This document shows, one piece after another, positions 49,039-58,303 of a DNA stretch of 64,000 nucleotides. The notes under the pieces are model-generated. The model was not told the origin of the DNA. It made no database searches and saw only the letters and a program-made list of their open reading frames with translations. The DNA lies in NCBI RefSeq assembly GCF_030439915.1, contig NZ_JAQFJG010000008.1:35152-99151 (forward strand), read 5' to 3'. A program made the position numbers and the translations under genes. This stretch comes from Streptococcus sp. SPS1 (GTDB taxonomy: Bacteria > Bacillota > Bacilli > Lactobacillales > Streptococcaceae). Every line of letters begins with the position of its first letter. Within the stretch, counting starts at the first letter, position 1.

Positions 49039-50256
49039 TTACTTTTTTAGATTACGATAGGCAATCTCTCCAACAGCCATTGGAATAACATTCGAAGTAT
49101 TGACATAAGTCTTTGTTGTAATCGTGTCACTATGGGTTAGAGCTTCAGAAATAGCTTCAATAGACGTTCCAGCCTGTTTTGCTAATGTTGCTCCTGTATG
49201 TCGTAATTTATGAGGTGTAGCATGTTTAAGTTTTGGATGACGACGTTTGACAGATTTCATTTTATTATTAAGATAGTCAGAGTGTAGAGGGCTATTAACA
49301 TTACCCTTCATATCGATATAAGTAAAGACATATTGTTCATCGGATTGTATAATTCCAAACTTTGATAGTTCAGCCTTTTGATGTTTTTTCCATTCTTTAA
49401 GCAATTCAATCAACTCAATAGGGATTCGGAAAGTGGTTTTTTTATTCCCTTTGGTAGACTTTGGATTTTTGTATTTATCTAAAGCTTGTACCAGTTGAAT
49501 TTCCTGTTTACTTGTATTGATATGCTTCCATTGTAAAGCGTAGCTCTCTGATTTTCTATCTCCCAAGAAAAAGGTGGTATAAAACAAAACATAGTCTTTG
49601 AATAGAATTTTTCCAGTCTCTAAATCCTTTTCAAAAGCTGTAAACCATGCTTGGAGTTCTTCTTGAAATAGATATAAATCTTCGTCTTTTTTAGCATCTT
49701 CTAACTTGATTTTCTTAGTGACTTTGATACGACTTATTGTTTTAGATAAGCGGTTAGTTTCTATATACTCTAATTCTTCTGCCCAATCAAAGATAGAATT
49801 AACGTAGCTTCTAATAACTTTGAAATTTGCATATTCATTGGCTTTTTGAGTTAATAAATTTAAAACAACTGGCTTATTTTGATTGAGAAACTCAATAGAA
49901 TAGTTGCCCAGCATAGGTAATATATGCTTTCTAAATACAATTTCAGTACCAGTTATAGTAGCTTTAGAAGGTGGTTTGGCAGTAGAAGTAGTCTGACCTG
50001 ATTTGTAGGATTCCCACCAAACGTTTTGATAGAAATCTGAAAAGAGGATAGCACCGCTATTCTCTATTGAAGCAGACTCTCCACTAAGAATTTTATCAAT
50101 CTTGTTTTGAAATTCTAGTTCGTATTTTTTTGCTTCACTCCTTGTTTTGAACCGTTTTTCAATCACTTTCTTATCAACACCTAGTGAAGGTTTAACTTCC
50201 TCAGGAATGTAGATGCGTAATCGATAGGTTCCGTTTTTAGTTTTTGTAATTGACAT
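49039..50256 (-). CDS. int: Tyrosine site-specific integrase
   Basis: A 405-aa recombinase. The N-terminal arm-binding domain (about 1-60, TKNGTYRLRIYIPEEVKPSL) is followed by a SAM-like core-binding domain and the catalytic domain. That domain has a DRKSESYALQWKH arginine region, HATPHKLRHTGATLAKQAG (the HxxR box), the LTHSD histidine and the TKTYVNTSN tyrosine. The ATG at 50256 follows AAAAGGAG; a longer frame to 50301 has no ribosome site. It lies next to attL and transcribes toward it, the standard arrangement. It should catalyse integration and excision at rpsI. Confidence 0.93.
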   Translation of the reverse strand: MSITKTKNGTYRLRIYIPEEVKPSLGVDKKVIEKRFKTRSEAKKYELEFQNKIDKILSGESASIENSGAILFSDFYQNVWWESYKSGQTTSTAKPPSKATITGTEIVFRKHILPMLGNYSIEFLNQNKPVVLNLLTQKANEYANFKVIRSYVNSIFDWAEELEYIETNRLSKTISRIKVTKKIKLEDAKKDEDLYLFQEELQAWFTAFEKDLETGKILFKDYVLFYTTFFLGDRKSESYALQWKHINTSKQEIQLVQALDKYKNPKSTKGNKKTTFRIPIELIELLKEWKKHQKAELSKFGIIQSDEQYVFTYIDMKGNVNSPLHSDYLNNKMKSVKRRHPKLKHATPHKLRHTGATLAKQAGTSIEAISEALTHSDTITTKTYVNTSNVIPMAVGEIAYRNLKK

Positions 50257-50324
50257 AGTATTCTCCTTTTCAATTGAGCTAGAAAAATACCGTGATTTCA
50301 TTATAACAAACCACGGTAGAAATG

Positions 50325-50540
50325 CTACTGATTTTGTAACCAGCGATTGATTTCTTTTTTATCGAATCGAACTGTTTTACCAATACGAATGATAGGGAAA
50401 CCTTTCTGAATCCAACTATCAAGTGTATTATTGGAAATTCCTAGATAGTCGCAGGTTTGTTGTTTGTTCAAAAATGGACTATTAAGATTGCTGTTGTTCA
50501 ACCGATTTTCGATTTCTTGCTTGATTAAGTCAGCAATCAA
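50325..50540 (-). CDS. xis: Excisionase-type helix-turn-helix protein (start uncertain)
   Basis: A 71-aa frame with a MerR-like excisionase motif (FLNKQQTCDYLGISNNTLDS, then WIQKGFPIIRIGKTVRF). The annotated start is a TTG at 50540 without a ribosome site. The frame stays open upstream to a stop near 50602, and a good ribosome site (GCGAGG) with an ATG at about 50584 lies in another frame. Removing one T in the stretch after ATGGCAAG would join that ATG to the frame. The gene may therefore carry a one-base frameshift. It would direct excision with the integrase. Confidence 0.75.
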   Translation of the reverse strand: MIADLIKQEIENRLNNSNLNSPFLNKQQTCDYLGISNNTLDSWIQKGFPIIRIGKTVRFDKKEINRWLQNQ

Positions 50541-50651
50541 AAGCTGAATTTGATGAATCTGTTCATCTGGTAGAATAACTTGCCATTTGTTTACCTCGCT
50601 TGATTATTTAGTAGTAGTGTGAGATAATAGCAATAATAGAAGTAGCTATTG

Positions 50652-52133
50652 CTATTTTTGTTGAGTATTTGGGTTATCATTGTTGGTTTGGTCGCTTGCA
50701 TTGATAACCTTTTTTGATTTGTTCCATTGCATATTCTTTATAATCTGTTTTACAAGGATATTGGTTGCATCGTTTTGGTCAAATTGCCCAATATTTGAGA
50801 ACTTGAAAGAATAATGTCTAGGTTCATACCATGGCACTTCGATTTTTGAATTTGAAGCTGTATGTTTTACGGGAATAGAAAACAGGAACATATCTTCTAT
50901 CTGAATCAGATAATCAATCCGTCTAATATAGTATATTGAAGTTGAAATAGTACACTCTAGTTTCTAAAACATTGCTAGAAGTTAGGTTAAATTTCCCGAT
51001 CAATTTGTACATTTTTTATTTCATTTCACTATAAATTGTCCAGGGTCTTCTCCATTGTTTCCTTTAGCTTGCTCAAAGAAAGATAAAGGTTCCTTAGTAT
51101 TTGTAATAATGATGACTTTAGCTGAACCCATTTTGTTATGGTAACGTGCTGATATAGGACTTATCATGTAGGGGTCGAGCAATTTTAACCAGTCAGATAC
51201 GGTCAGACTGTCCCCCTTTATATCATCAAGAAATAGAATATCTTGACCATTGTATTCGTCAAAAGCGTTAGTAGAAGCAGTCACGCAATAATCCCAGTTT
51301 TCACCATATTTGTTGGCGATACTCTGCAAAAGTTTGATCAGTTTTTTGCTATATTGCGTTTTTCCTACACCACTATCGGCATTTATATAGAGAACTGTCT
51401 TTTTGAAATTTCCTAGTTCAAGTTCAGCAATTGTCCTAAAGCTTTTTCGCTCTCCTGCTGTATCCAAAGCTTCATTTACTTTTCGCTTATGTTGTCCATA
51501 GATAGCGTAATAATCATCCGTAAGCAAAATATTACTTTTGGTAATTTCTCCGGACAATATCTTTTCAATTAACCAATCAATGCTAAGGTCTGTTTCCTTA
51601 GCTTTTTTGGTCGCACGACCTTTAACCCACGTTTCCATACACCTATGATAAACGCTAGTGTAGTTTTCACCTTTTACGGTTACGACTTCGTCTGGTTTGT
51701 ATTGATATTTGCTTTCGTCCTTCGCATGGACTAAGTAGGCTAAACAATTATTATATCCGTATCGACCAGACTTTAGTTTTTCTAGATATTGCGGTTCAAT
51801 CCCGATAGATAGTGCGAGTTTTGATAATGAAGCACCTTTCTCAAATTTTAATAATGCATGTATGTGTTCAGTTTTATTTTCGATGACATTTTGCATTTTT
51901 TCAGAATCCCAAATGGATACTGTATCTTTATCATGCTTAATGATGTACGCCTCTTTGACACTGATATTATCCTCTTCAAGTTTTTTGGTAATCATTTCAA
52001 GCAATGGACGACAGTCGCCCTCTTTTGCTTGTTGAAGATGAGTCTTATAATCAGAAGATAACCAATGTTCATCTTCCAGTTGTTGGACCAGCATGATAGC
52101 AGTTAGGTTTGCTTCTTTTTTATTTTTGTTCAT
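50652..52133 (-). pseudogene. Replication initiator (HUH/SF3-type Rep) interrupted by a RUP
   Basis: The N-terminal 370 codons (52133 down to 51021) have a HUH-type motif (EHIHALLKFEK, about 88-98) and a superfamily 3-like helicase part with Walker A NADSGVGKTQYSK and Walker B ILFLDDI. They stop prematurely just after EDPGQFI. The rest of the protein continues beyond a 107-bp RUP: RRIDYLIQIEDMFLFSIPVK up to the stop at 50652. Taking out the RUP and one TA (105 bases) gives one frame of 1377 bases, 458 aa. Rep would nick an origin and start replication or mobilisation of the element; it is broken here. Confidence 0.88.
50927..51033 (-). repeat. RUP element inserted in rep (107 bp)
   Basis: Exactly 107 bp with TATAGT at one end and ACTATA at the other, flanked by the TA-duplicated sequence AATT-TA-TTAG. 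The interior (plus strand AAATAGTACACT, CTAAAACATTGCTAGAA, TTTCCCGATCAATTTGT) aligns along its length with the RUP at 24331-24437. It sits inside the rep gene and brings an in-frame TGA. Confidence 0.9.
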
Positions 52134-52412
52134 TATTAAGAACTCCTTATTTTAATTATTCCTCTAACTATTCCCTAGATAAATCAAGAGATTGACTTTT
52201 TATAAATCGCTCAAACCCTTGATATTCCTAGGTTTTTGAATATGCACGGCACTTGACAAGCCCAGTGCCGTGCAGGCGTAAAAATAGTTAGATTTAAAAG
52301 TGCTTCATCTTTTTCAAAGATGACCGACCTTGTGACTCGTCGGCTTCGTCATGAATCCATTTGTTGATCCAACAGATTTCTCTAGTTGGAATAACAGATG
52401 GATTGTTTCCCC
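52134..52412 (-). other. Rep-ftsK intergenic region with candidate origin
   Basis: A 279-bp gap that encodes nothing visible. It holds a perfect 11-bp inverted repeat TGCACGGCACT/AGTGCCGTGCA (52243-52253 and 52264-52274) with a 10-base loop, much richer in G+C than its surroundings. Its position between ftsK and rep is where the origin of transfer or the double-strand replication origin of such elements usually lies. Confidence 0.65.
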
Positions 52413-53764
52413 CTAATAATCAAACCAAGGGGTTTCATAAAAGTGTGGAACTTCCCATTTTTTACCAGAGCCAATAATACGAGCTACTCCTTGCCCTTTT
52501 CCATAACTGCGTTTAGGCATGTCTGCGAATCCACTCATCAAATATTTACGTTCCTCGGCGGAGTCAGCTGCCCCTCCGAGCATAATTACAGCATCTGAAC
52601 AATTTACACGAGCAAGTGAAGGAAGGAATCCTTCTTTTGTCGCAAATTGGCTAATAGCTATAATATGGATACCAGAAGAGCCACCAGTGGCAGATAGGCG
52701 GTTAATAGCAGTAGTCCACCGTGAAGTGATTTTCAGGGTTTTATCAACTTTATCCAATGATTCAAGTGAAGCATTAGATTCCCTAACTCGTCGAAAAATA
52801 AAGCAATATCGGGCATATCTTCCATTTCTAGATATTTGTCTTTACCCGCTTTATTGATTTTTGCTAGTCGGTCATCCATAACGGTACACCAATATTCGGC
52901 ACGTTTAACAATCTCGATAGGTTCTGATTGACCATTAAATTCCTTGACGTATCGGTCGTATTTAGCAGAATTGTATTCAACTGTCCAACCTTGAAGCAAC
53001 ATAAGTCTAGCTAAGTAACGCCCAGCTAGAACAGACTTGCCTGCACGTGTACGGGCAATGATAGATATTCTGGGTACAATATCCGAATGCCATATTAGGT
53101 TTTTTGATAGCTTTATTGCATGTTTATCATCGTTTACAAATGGCTTTAATGAATCTGTATTGTCTTTTACAATCAAGCGCTGTGAAGTAAGTGTATCTTC
53201 GAAATAGAAAATGATAAAACTGTCGCCGGCTGTGAGTTCTGAAGTGATTACTGCAAATCTTTGATACTTCCCTGCTAGTATTCCAGATACACGCTGTTCA
53301 AATTTTTCACGGTCAGCACGTTCCCAGTTTGCGATATTTTCGATGGCTATATACCCATCTATTAAGGTTTCATTGACCCAGACAGAAATTTCGGGCATTT
53401 CATCTCCGTATCTAGTGGAGTTTGAAAGTTTTAGAACATCGGTTATTTGTTTATCATTAAATAGTTTTTTGAGTTTTTTTGAGAGTTGTCTAGCGTTACT
53501 AGACATATTAGGGATGGTAATTGTGGAAACTTCTTCACGCTGAATCCATGTGACGATAAAAAGAATTACAAGGATACAATCTAGCACGAGAGCAATAAAA
53601 AATGGTACGGTTATAAAAGTAGATATGGTTGGTATAGTATAGCGTACAAAATTTATTGCCCCAGTTAATACTACAGTATTCGCAAAAGCTATCAGAGAGA
53701 CTTGATAGCTTTGCATTTTACTGTTTTTAGTAGCTTTAATTCTTCTACGTTTTCGTCTAAGCAC
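52413..53764 (-). pseudogene. FtsK/SpoIIIE-like coupling protein, frameshifted
   Basis: A translocase-type coupling protein. The first frame (53764 to 52733) has two N-terminal membrane helices, a Walker A-type RTRAGKSVLAGRYLARL and a Walker B-type DIALFFDELGN. The frame then drifts into unrelated residues. The second frame (52757 to 52413) continues with ASLESLDKVDKTLKITSRW, SSGIHIIAISQFATKEG and RKYLMSGFADMP. One base is missing around 52781-52790, right after the Walker B. Such proteins couple the nicked element DNA to a conjugation machine. It starts at 53764, overlapping the previous gene. Confidence 0.85.
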
Positions 53765-54101
53765 TTCGCTGTACCAGTTCTACTGAATCTGCAGCATACC
53801 AACCAAGCCCATTCTGAAGAGCACCGCCACGAACGTTGTAAAATTTTAAAGTTTTACCAAAGTGAGCATCTACTTTGTTTTTGGTTTTGATGGTATATTG
53901 TAAATCATTTTTTACATCAGTAATGTTATACTTGTATTTACCATCTTCAGTTTCTTCCGCAGGAGATATTGAATATACAATAAGTTCAGGGATTACATCT
54001 GTTGTATATTCATTTCCGGTTTTATCGCTTACGAATGGTTTTACTTGTGTTGTTTGTTTTAAAACCTCGGACAAAGGTTTAATCCAAGTTGGTTTTGACA
54101 T
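53757..54101 (-). CDS. Hypothetical element protein upstream of ftsK
   Basis: A 114-aa soluble protein (MSKPTWIKPLSEVLKQTTQV, ending GLGWYAADSVELVQRSA). It is beta-rich with a repeated pattern YSISPAEE / YKYNITDVK. GGAGG lies 8 bases before the ATG at 54101. Its place, just upstream of the coupling protein, matches small conserved proteins in Tn916-like modules, but I cannot assign a family. Confidence 0.7.
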   Translation of the reverse strand: MSKPTWIKPLSEVLKQTTQVKPFVSDKTGNEYTTDVIPELIVYSISPAEETEDGKYKYNITDVKNDLQYTIKTKNKVDAHFGKTLKFYNVRGGALQNGLGWYAADSVELVQRSA

Positions 54102-54120
54102 TTCTGGTTCCTCCAATTTT

Positions 54121-54402
54121 CTAAAATTGTCTAAAAATTCTTTTTAGACGAGTTATCAAGATATATTCGTGAAAAATCTGAAAGATTAATTCACTTGTTA
54201 ACATACATTCAATTTCTGAACTATGTTCAATAGATAAAGTTATAAATGATATATCATTTTTTGAATACCATAACTTTATTAATTCAACAGGGACTTTCTC
54301 AAAATACCAATCTTTAGTTTGATATTGGTATGTAACTGTAGAAAGTTTGGTCATACGATACATATATAGGTAACGTAATTTGCTTTGAAAGAATTTTTTC
54401 AA
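54121..54402 (-). CDS. Hypothetical element protein, TTG start
   Basis: A 93-aa protein (MKKFFQSKLRYLYMYRMTKL; ISFITLSIEHSSEIECMLTS). The start is a TTG with AAGGTGG 8 bases upstream. A minus-strand promoter (TTGCTT at 54489-54484, 16 bases, TATAAT at 54467-54462) precedes it. It is the first gene of the minus-strand mobility operon. No family is recognised. Confidence 0.6.
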   Translation of the reverse strand: MKKFFQSKLRYLYMYRMTKLSTVTYQYQTKDWYFEKVPVELIKLWYSKNDISFITLSIEHSSEIECMLTSELIFQIFHEYILITRLKRIFRQF

Positions 54403-54859
54403 TAGTCTTCCACCTTTCTAATGTAATTGTAGGATGTCTCTCACTCATACCTTGCAATTACATTATACAATAAAAATAATAATAAGCAAGAAGTCTAACA
54501 GCTTTATAAAAACATAACGTGTTACAAATATGATTAAATTAGTTACAAAAATGAAATTCTGTTGTAAGCCTTTTTGTAAATAATGATTATTACAATGGTT
54601 ATAGAATTACATAAAGGAATTTATAGAAAAGGGAATATTATATCTAGCAAGTCAAAAATAATATAAAGAAGTAAAAATGTAATGAACATTTCATGTTTTA
54701 AATAATATCATTGTAAACAAGAACTTCTTCTTTTGATTACATTATAATATAAAACAATGGATTTGCAACATATAAAAATTTGACAAATAAATAAAACGTG
54801 TTACAATATAAATATTAAAAATTACATTTTTAATAGATGTTAAGAAAGGGAGTCGAATA
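54403..54859. promoter_or_regulatory. Divergent control region of the element
   Basis: A 457-bp AT-rich region without genes. Toward the minus strand a TTGCTT-16-TATAAT promoter lies at 54489-54462. Toward the plus strand TTGACA (54780-54785), 16 bases, extended TGTTACAAT (ending 54807) serves the 178-aa gene. AACGTGTTACAA occurs twice, at 54516-54527 and 54794-54805, the second overlapping the plus promoter. It may bind a regulator. Several TTACAA/TTGTAA motifs are scattered between. Confidence 0.6.
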
Positions 54860-55396
54860 ATGACAATAAAAGAATTTATTGAGTTGCATCAAGCTATTTA
54901 TAGATTAGAGAAAAATACCTTTAATAAGATTAAAACAAAGGTTTCAAGAGAATTACAAAATATCCCATCTTGGTTTAAATTGCAAGAAACACAAACTGTA
55001 GGAAAAACAACAGCTTATATTTTAGATGAGGAAACTAAAAATGCATTGACTATAGCAATGAGACCATATTTTCAGAAATTAGCCCGTATTCAATCAGAGG
55101 ATTTGAACCAATCCATTAAAGTTACAGAAACTGATATAGAAACAGGTTTTGTTAGAGATAGTAGAACATCTGATGAAGGCTACCATTATACAGTTCCGAA
55201 AGAAGATAAAATGTATGTTATGATAGAATCGCTTTTTAATGAACGTTTTGAACTTGATGAACATGCATGGAATGAAGATTATAATACTCATCAAATTTTT
55301 ATGTCTGATGAAGAAGTAGCGTTGTCGGATAGTGTAGTTATAGCTAGCTATAGATTAAAAAATCCTATCCAAAACTACGTGAAAAGAAAAGATTAG
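54860..55396 (+). CDS. Hypothetical protein upstream of the restriction enzyme (178 aa)
   Basis: A 178-aa protein starting MTIKEFIELHQAIYRLEKNT. It has charged helical N-terminal and beta-rich C-terminal parts (ESLFNERFELDEHAWNEDYN) and no recognised motif, no helix-turn-helix and no membrane helix. AAAGGGAG precedes the ATG. It is followed by a terminator and then the type IIG-like enzyme. It may belong to the cargo system, but nothing proves this. Confidence 0.7.
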   Translation: MTIKEFIELHQAIYRLEKNTFNKIKTKVSRELQNIPSWFKLQETQTVGKTTAYILDEETKNALTIAMRPYFQKLARIQSEDLNQSIKVTETDIETGFVRDSRTSDEGYHYTVPKEDKMYVMIESLFNERFELDEHAWNEDYNTHQIFMSDEEVALSDSVVIASYRLKNPIQNYVKRKD

Positions 55397-55403
55397 ATTT
55401 AAG

Positions 55404-55440
55404 AAAAACACAGAGAAAAGTATCTCTATGTTTTTTTTTA
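55404..55440 (+). terminator. Terminator between the 178-aa gene and the restriction enzyme
   Basis: A stem ACACAGAGA/TCTCTATGT with a loop of about 6 bases, followed by TTTTTTTTT. It separates the two cargo genes; the second may have its own promoter at 55441-55470 (TATGATAAAAT). Confidence 0.75.
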
Positions 55441-55490
55441 TGATAAAATAATGGTGATATTTTATTTTCATTATGAAGGAGTTTGTACAG

Positions 55491-58085
55491 ATGCCTAAAG
55501 GAAAAATTCAATCAGTAGAACCGATGGTAGCTGACTTGGTTAATGGTTGGCTAAAATCGTATAGTTTAAATTACAAGTTAGAGCAAGAATCGTTAAATAC
55601 AGATATAGATAATGCACTAGATGAGTATTTATCAAAAAGTGGAGGAAAGGGAGGAAATCGCCCAGACGTTAAATTATTGTTAGAAGATAAATATACAGAT
55701 AAATGGCCAATTCTAATTGAATACAAAGGATACAAAGATAAATTAGAAAAATTAGATGATAGTGGTCAGATATATAATAAAAAAGCTAATAATGAACCAC
55801 ATTTTTCTAATATTAAATCCTATGCTGTTAATGGAGCTGTGCACTATGCAAATGCGATGTTACATTATACAGCTTACTCTGATATTATTTCTATTGGTGT
55901 TACTGGTTATAAAGATGAAGAAGGAGAAATTCAGACTCAGATTGGTGTATATTATGTTTCAAAAAAGAATTTTGGCATAGGACAAAAAGTAGGCGACTAT
56001 TCAGACCTCTCTTTTTTAAAAGAAGAACATTTTGATAATTTTATCGAAAAAATTAAATCTTTAGAGTTAACGGTTGAAGAAGTTGAAAAACTAAGAAATC
56101 AAAGAGAAAAAGAAATCGATTTAAGTTTAACAAAGTTGAATAATGATATATATCAAAGTGAGAAGGGCTTAGGAGAAAACGATAGAGTTTATCTAGTTGC
56201 TGCATCTATAATTTCAACTTTAGGAGTACCCAAAAAGGTTAAACCATTAGGGAAAGATGAATTACGTTCTTCTGAGGAAGTGGGTAATACTGATGGAGAT
56301 ATAATTATTAGAAAAGTAAATTCTTTTTTAAATGAGAAAAATTTACCAAATGCAAAAGTTGAAATGATTATTCGAACCTTACAAAATACACTTACTACAG
56401 AAAATATAAATAAACCCGTTAATGGTGAGAGCCAGTTGAAACGTGTGTTTTGTAAAATTGTAGATGATTTAGGGATATACTATAAGATAGGGCTAAACAC
56501 AGATTTCACGGGTAAATTATTCAATGAAATGTATTCATGGTTAGGATTTACTCAAGACAAGTTAAATGATGTTGTTCTGACTCCTTCTTATGTCTCTACC
56601 TTGTTAGTAAAGCTAGCACGTATTGATAAAGATTCATATGTTTGGGATTTTGCTACAGGTTCTGCAGGCTTGTTAGTTGCAGCAATGAATGAAATGTTAA
56701 ATGATGCTAAGGAAAAAATTACATCTCCGGATGAGCTGTACAAGAAACAAGCAGAAATAAAAGCAAATCAATTATTAGGTTTAGAGATTTTACCATCGGT
56801 GTATATGTTGGCTATTTTAAATATGATTATGATGGGAGATGGGTCTTCGAATATATTAAATAAAAATTCTCTGACACAATTTAATGGAAACTATGGTTTT
56901 GGTGATAATAATAATAATAAAAAATTTCCAGCTACAGCTTTTATTCTAAATCCTCCGTATTCCGCTGAGGGAAATGGCATGATTTTTGTTCAAAAAGCTT
57001 TATCTATGATGGATAAAGGATATGCTTCAGTAATTATTCAAGGAAGTGCAGGAAATGGAAAAGCTTCTGAAATTAATAAAGAGATTTTGAAAAGTAATAC
57101 TTTGTTAGCAAGTATTAAAATGCCAACTGACCTATTTGTAGGAAAATCAAATGTTCAAACTTACATTTATGTTTTTAGGGTCGGTGAGCCTCATGATAAT
57201 AAGGATGTTGTTAAATTTATTGATTTTACTAATGATGGTTATAGTAGAAGTAATCGTAGAAAGTCTAATAGTAATTTGAAGGATGTAGAACATGCACGTG
57301 AGAAATATCAAGAGGTAGTTGATTTAGTTAAGTATGGTAAAAATCAATTAAATTATCTTACTGATAATGAATATTATGAAGGTAATATTGATGTAAATAA
57401 AGGGAATGATTGGAATCAATCAACACCTCCAAATACTAGACCTAATTTAACTGATTTAGGCGCTACAGTTACAAATTTTTTTGCATGGGAATTTTTCAAT
57501 GCGGTTTCATCAGTCGATTTTGAAAAAGACGATTATTCAAAAAAACTTATGGATAAACTGAGTAATCAGGAATGGTCAGAAATTCCTCTTGGCGAACTAT
57601 TCAACATTCAGAGTACTGGTAGCTTTAATAAGAATGCTCTTACAGAGGGGGATGAATATGATTATGTAACAAGAACATCAAACAATCAAGGGATTTTACA
57701 AACGACTGGTTTTGTTAATGAAATAAATTTAAATGAATCTGGAGTCTGGAGTCTGGGGTTATTACAACTAGATTTTTATTATAGAAGAAGGCAGTGGTAC
57801 GCGGGACAGTTTGTTAGAAAAATAATACCTACTTTTGATACAACTGAAAATAATGCTCTATTCTTTACAACTGTTCTAAATAAAACTAAACCAATACTTA
57901 GTCAAGTATTGGTGAGGGATATTGATAAAACATTTAAGAAAACAAAAGTTGCGATGCCTGTTAAAAATGGAAAAGTAGATTTTGAATTTATCGAGTTATT
58001 TGTTAATCAAATCAAAACAAAATTGGTATTAAATGTTGATAAAGTAATTACAGATTTTGGACTAGTGAGCAACAATGAAAATTAA
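55491..58085 (+). CDS. Single-polypeptide type IIG-like restriction-modification enzyme
   Basis: An 864-aa protein joining all functions. The N-terminal nuclease has RPD at 57-59 and EYKG at 77-80 (PD-(D/E)XK type). The central N6-adenine methyltransferase has motif I DFATGSAGLL near 386 and motif IV NPPY at 487-490. The C-terminal part (about 690-864, SEIPLGELFNIQSTGSF, QLDFYYRRRQWYAGQFV) resembles a single target-recognition domain of a type I S subunit. Only one such domain is seen, as expected of BcgI-like or other type IIG enzymes. The ATG at 55491 follows AAGGAG. It would cut unmethylated DNA and modify the host. The recognition sequence is unknown. Confidence 0.88.
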   Translation: MPKGKIQSVEPMVADLVNGWLKSYSLNYKLEQESLNTDIDNALDEYLSKSGGKGGNRPDVKLLLEDKYTDKWPILIEYKGYKDKLEKLDDSGQIYNKKANNEPHFSNIKSYAVNGAVHYANAMLHYTAYSDIISIGVTGYKDEEGEIQTQIGVYYVSKKNFGIGQKVGDYSDLSFLKEEHFDNFIEKIKSLELTVEEVEKLRNQREKEIDLSLTKLNNDIYQSEKGLGENDRVYLVAASIISTLGVPKKVKPLGKDELRSSEEVGNTDGDIIIRKVNSFLNEKNLPNAKVEMIIRTLQNTLTTENINKPVNGESQLKRVFCKIVDDLGIYYKIGLNTDFTGKLFNEMYSWLGFTQDKLNDVVLTPSYVSTLLVKLARIDKDSYVWDFATGSAGLLVAAMNEMLNDAKEKITSPDELYKKQAEIKANQLLGLEILPSVYMLAILNMIMMGDGSSNILNKNSLTQFNGNYGFGDNNNNKKFPATAFILNPPYSAEGNGMIFVQKALSMMDKGYASVIIQGSAGNGKASEINKEILKSNTLLASIKMPTDLFVGKSNVQTYIYVFRVGEPHDNKDVVKFIDFTNDGYSRSNRRKSNSNLKDVEHAREKYQEVVDLVKYGKNQLNYLTDNEYYEGNIDVNKGNDWNQSTPPNTRPNLTDLGATVTNFFAWEFFNAVSSVDFEKDDYSKKLMDKLSNQEWSEIPLGELFNIQSTGSFNKNALTEGDEYDYVTRTSNNQGILQTTGFVNEINLNESGVWSLGLLQLDFYYRRRQWYAGQFVRKIIPTFDTTENNALFFTTVLNKTKPILSQVLVRDIDKTFKKTKVAMPVKNGKVDFEFIELFVNQIKTKLVLNVDKVITDFGLVSNNEN

Positions 58086-58303
58086 ATTTTATTGTTCTAT
58101 TACAATATGAAAATATATAAATAATAACAATTTAAATGGTGTGAACTTTTTGGTAAAATCTAGCTCAATTCGTGTATTTTTAGGGCAAAATTCACACCAT
58201 TCAGATGAAATTAGTTGAAATTGATTGAAATAATGCTTTTAGAGAAGCGGAGGAATATCTGATATTAAAGGCTTTTGAAATTTATTCAAACAAAAGTTGT
58301 TCC

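Noticed and set aside
50652..50891. Separate 79-aa gene next to the excisionase
   Set aside because: It is the C-terminal end of the Rep protein cut off by the RUP, not an independent gene.
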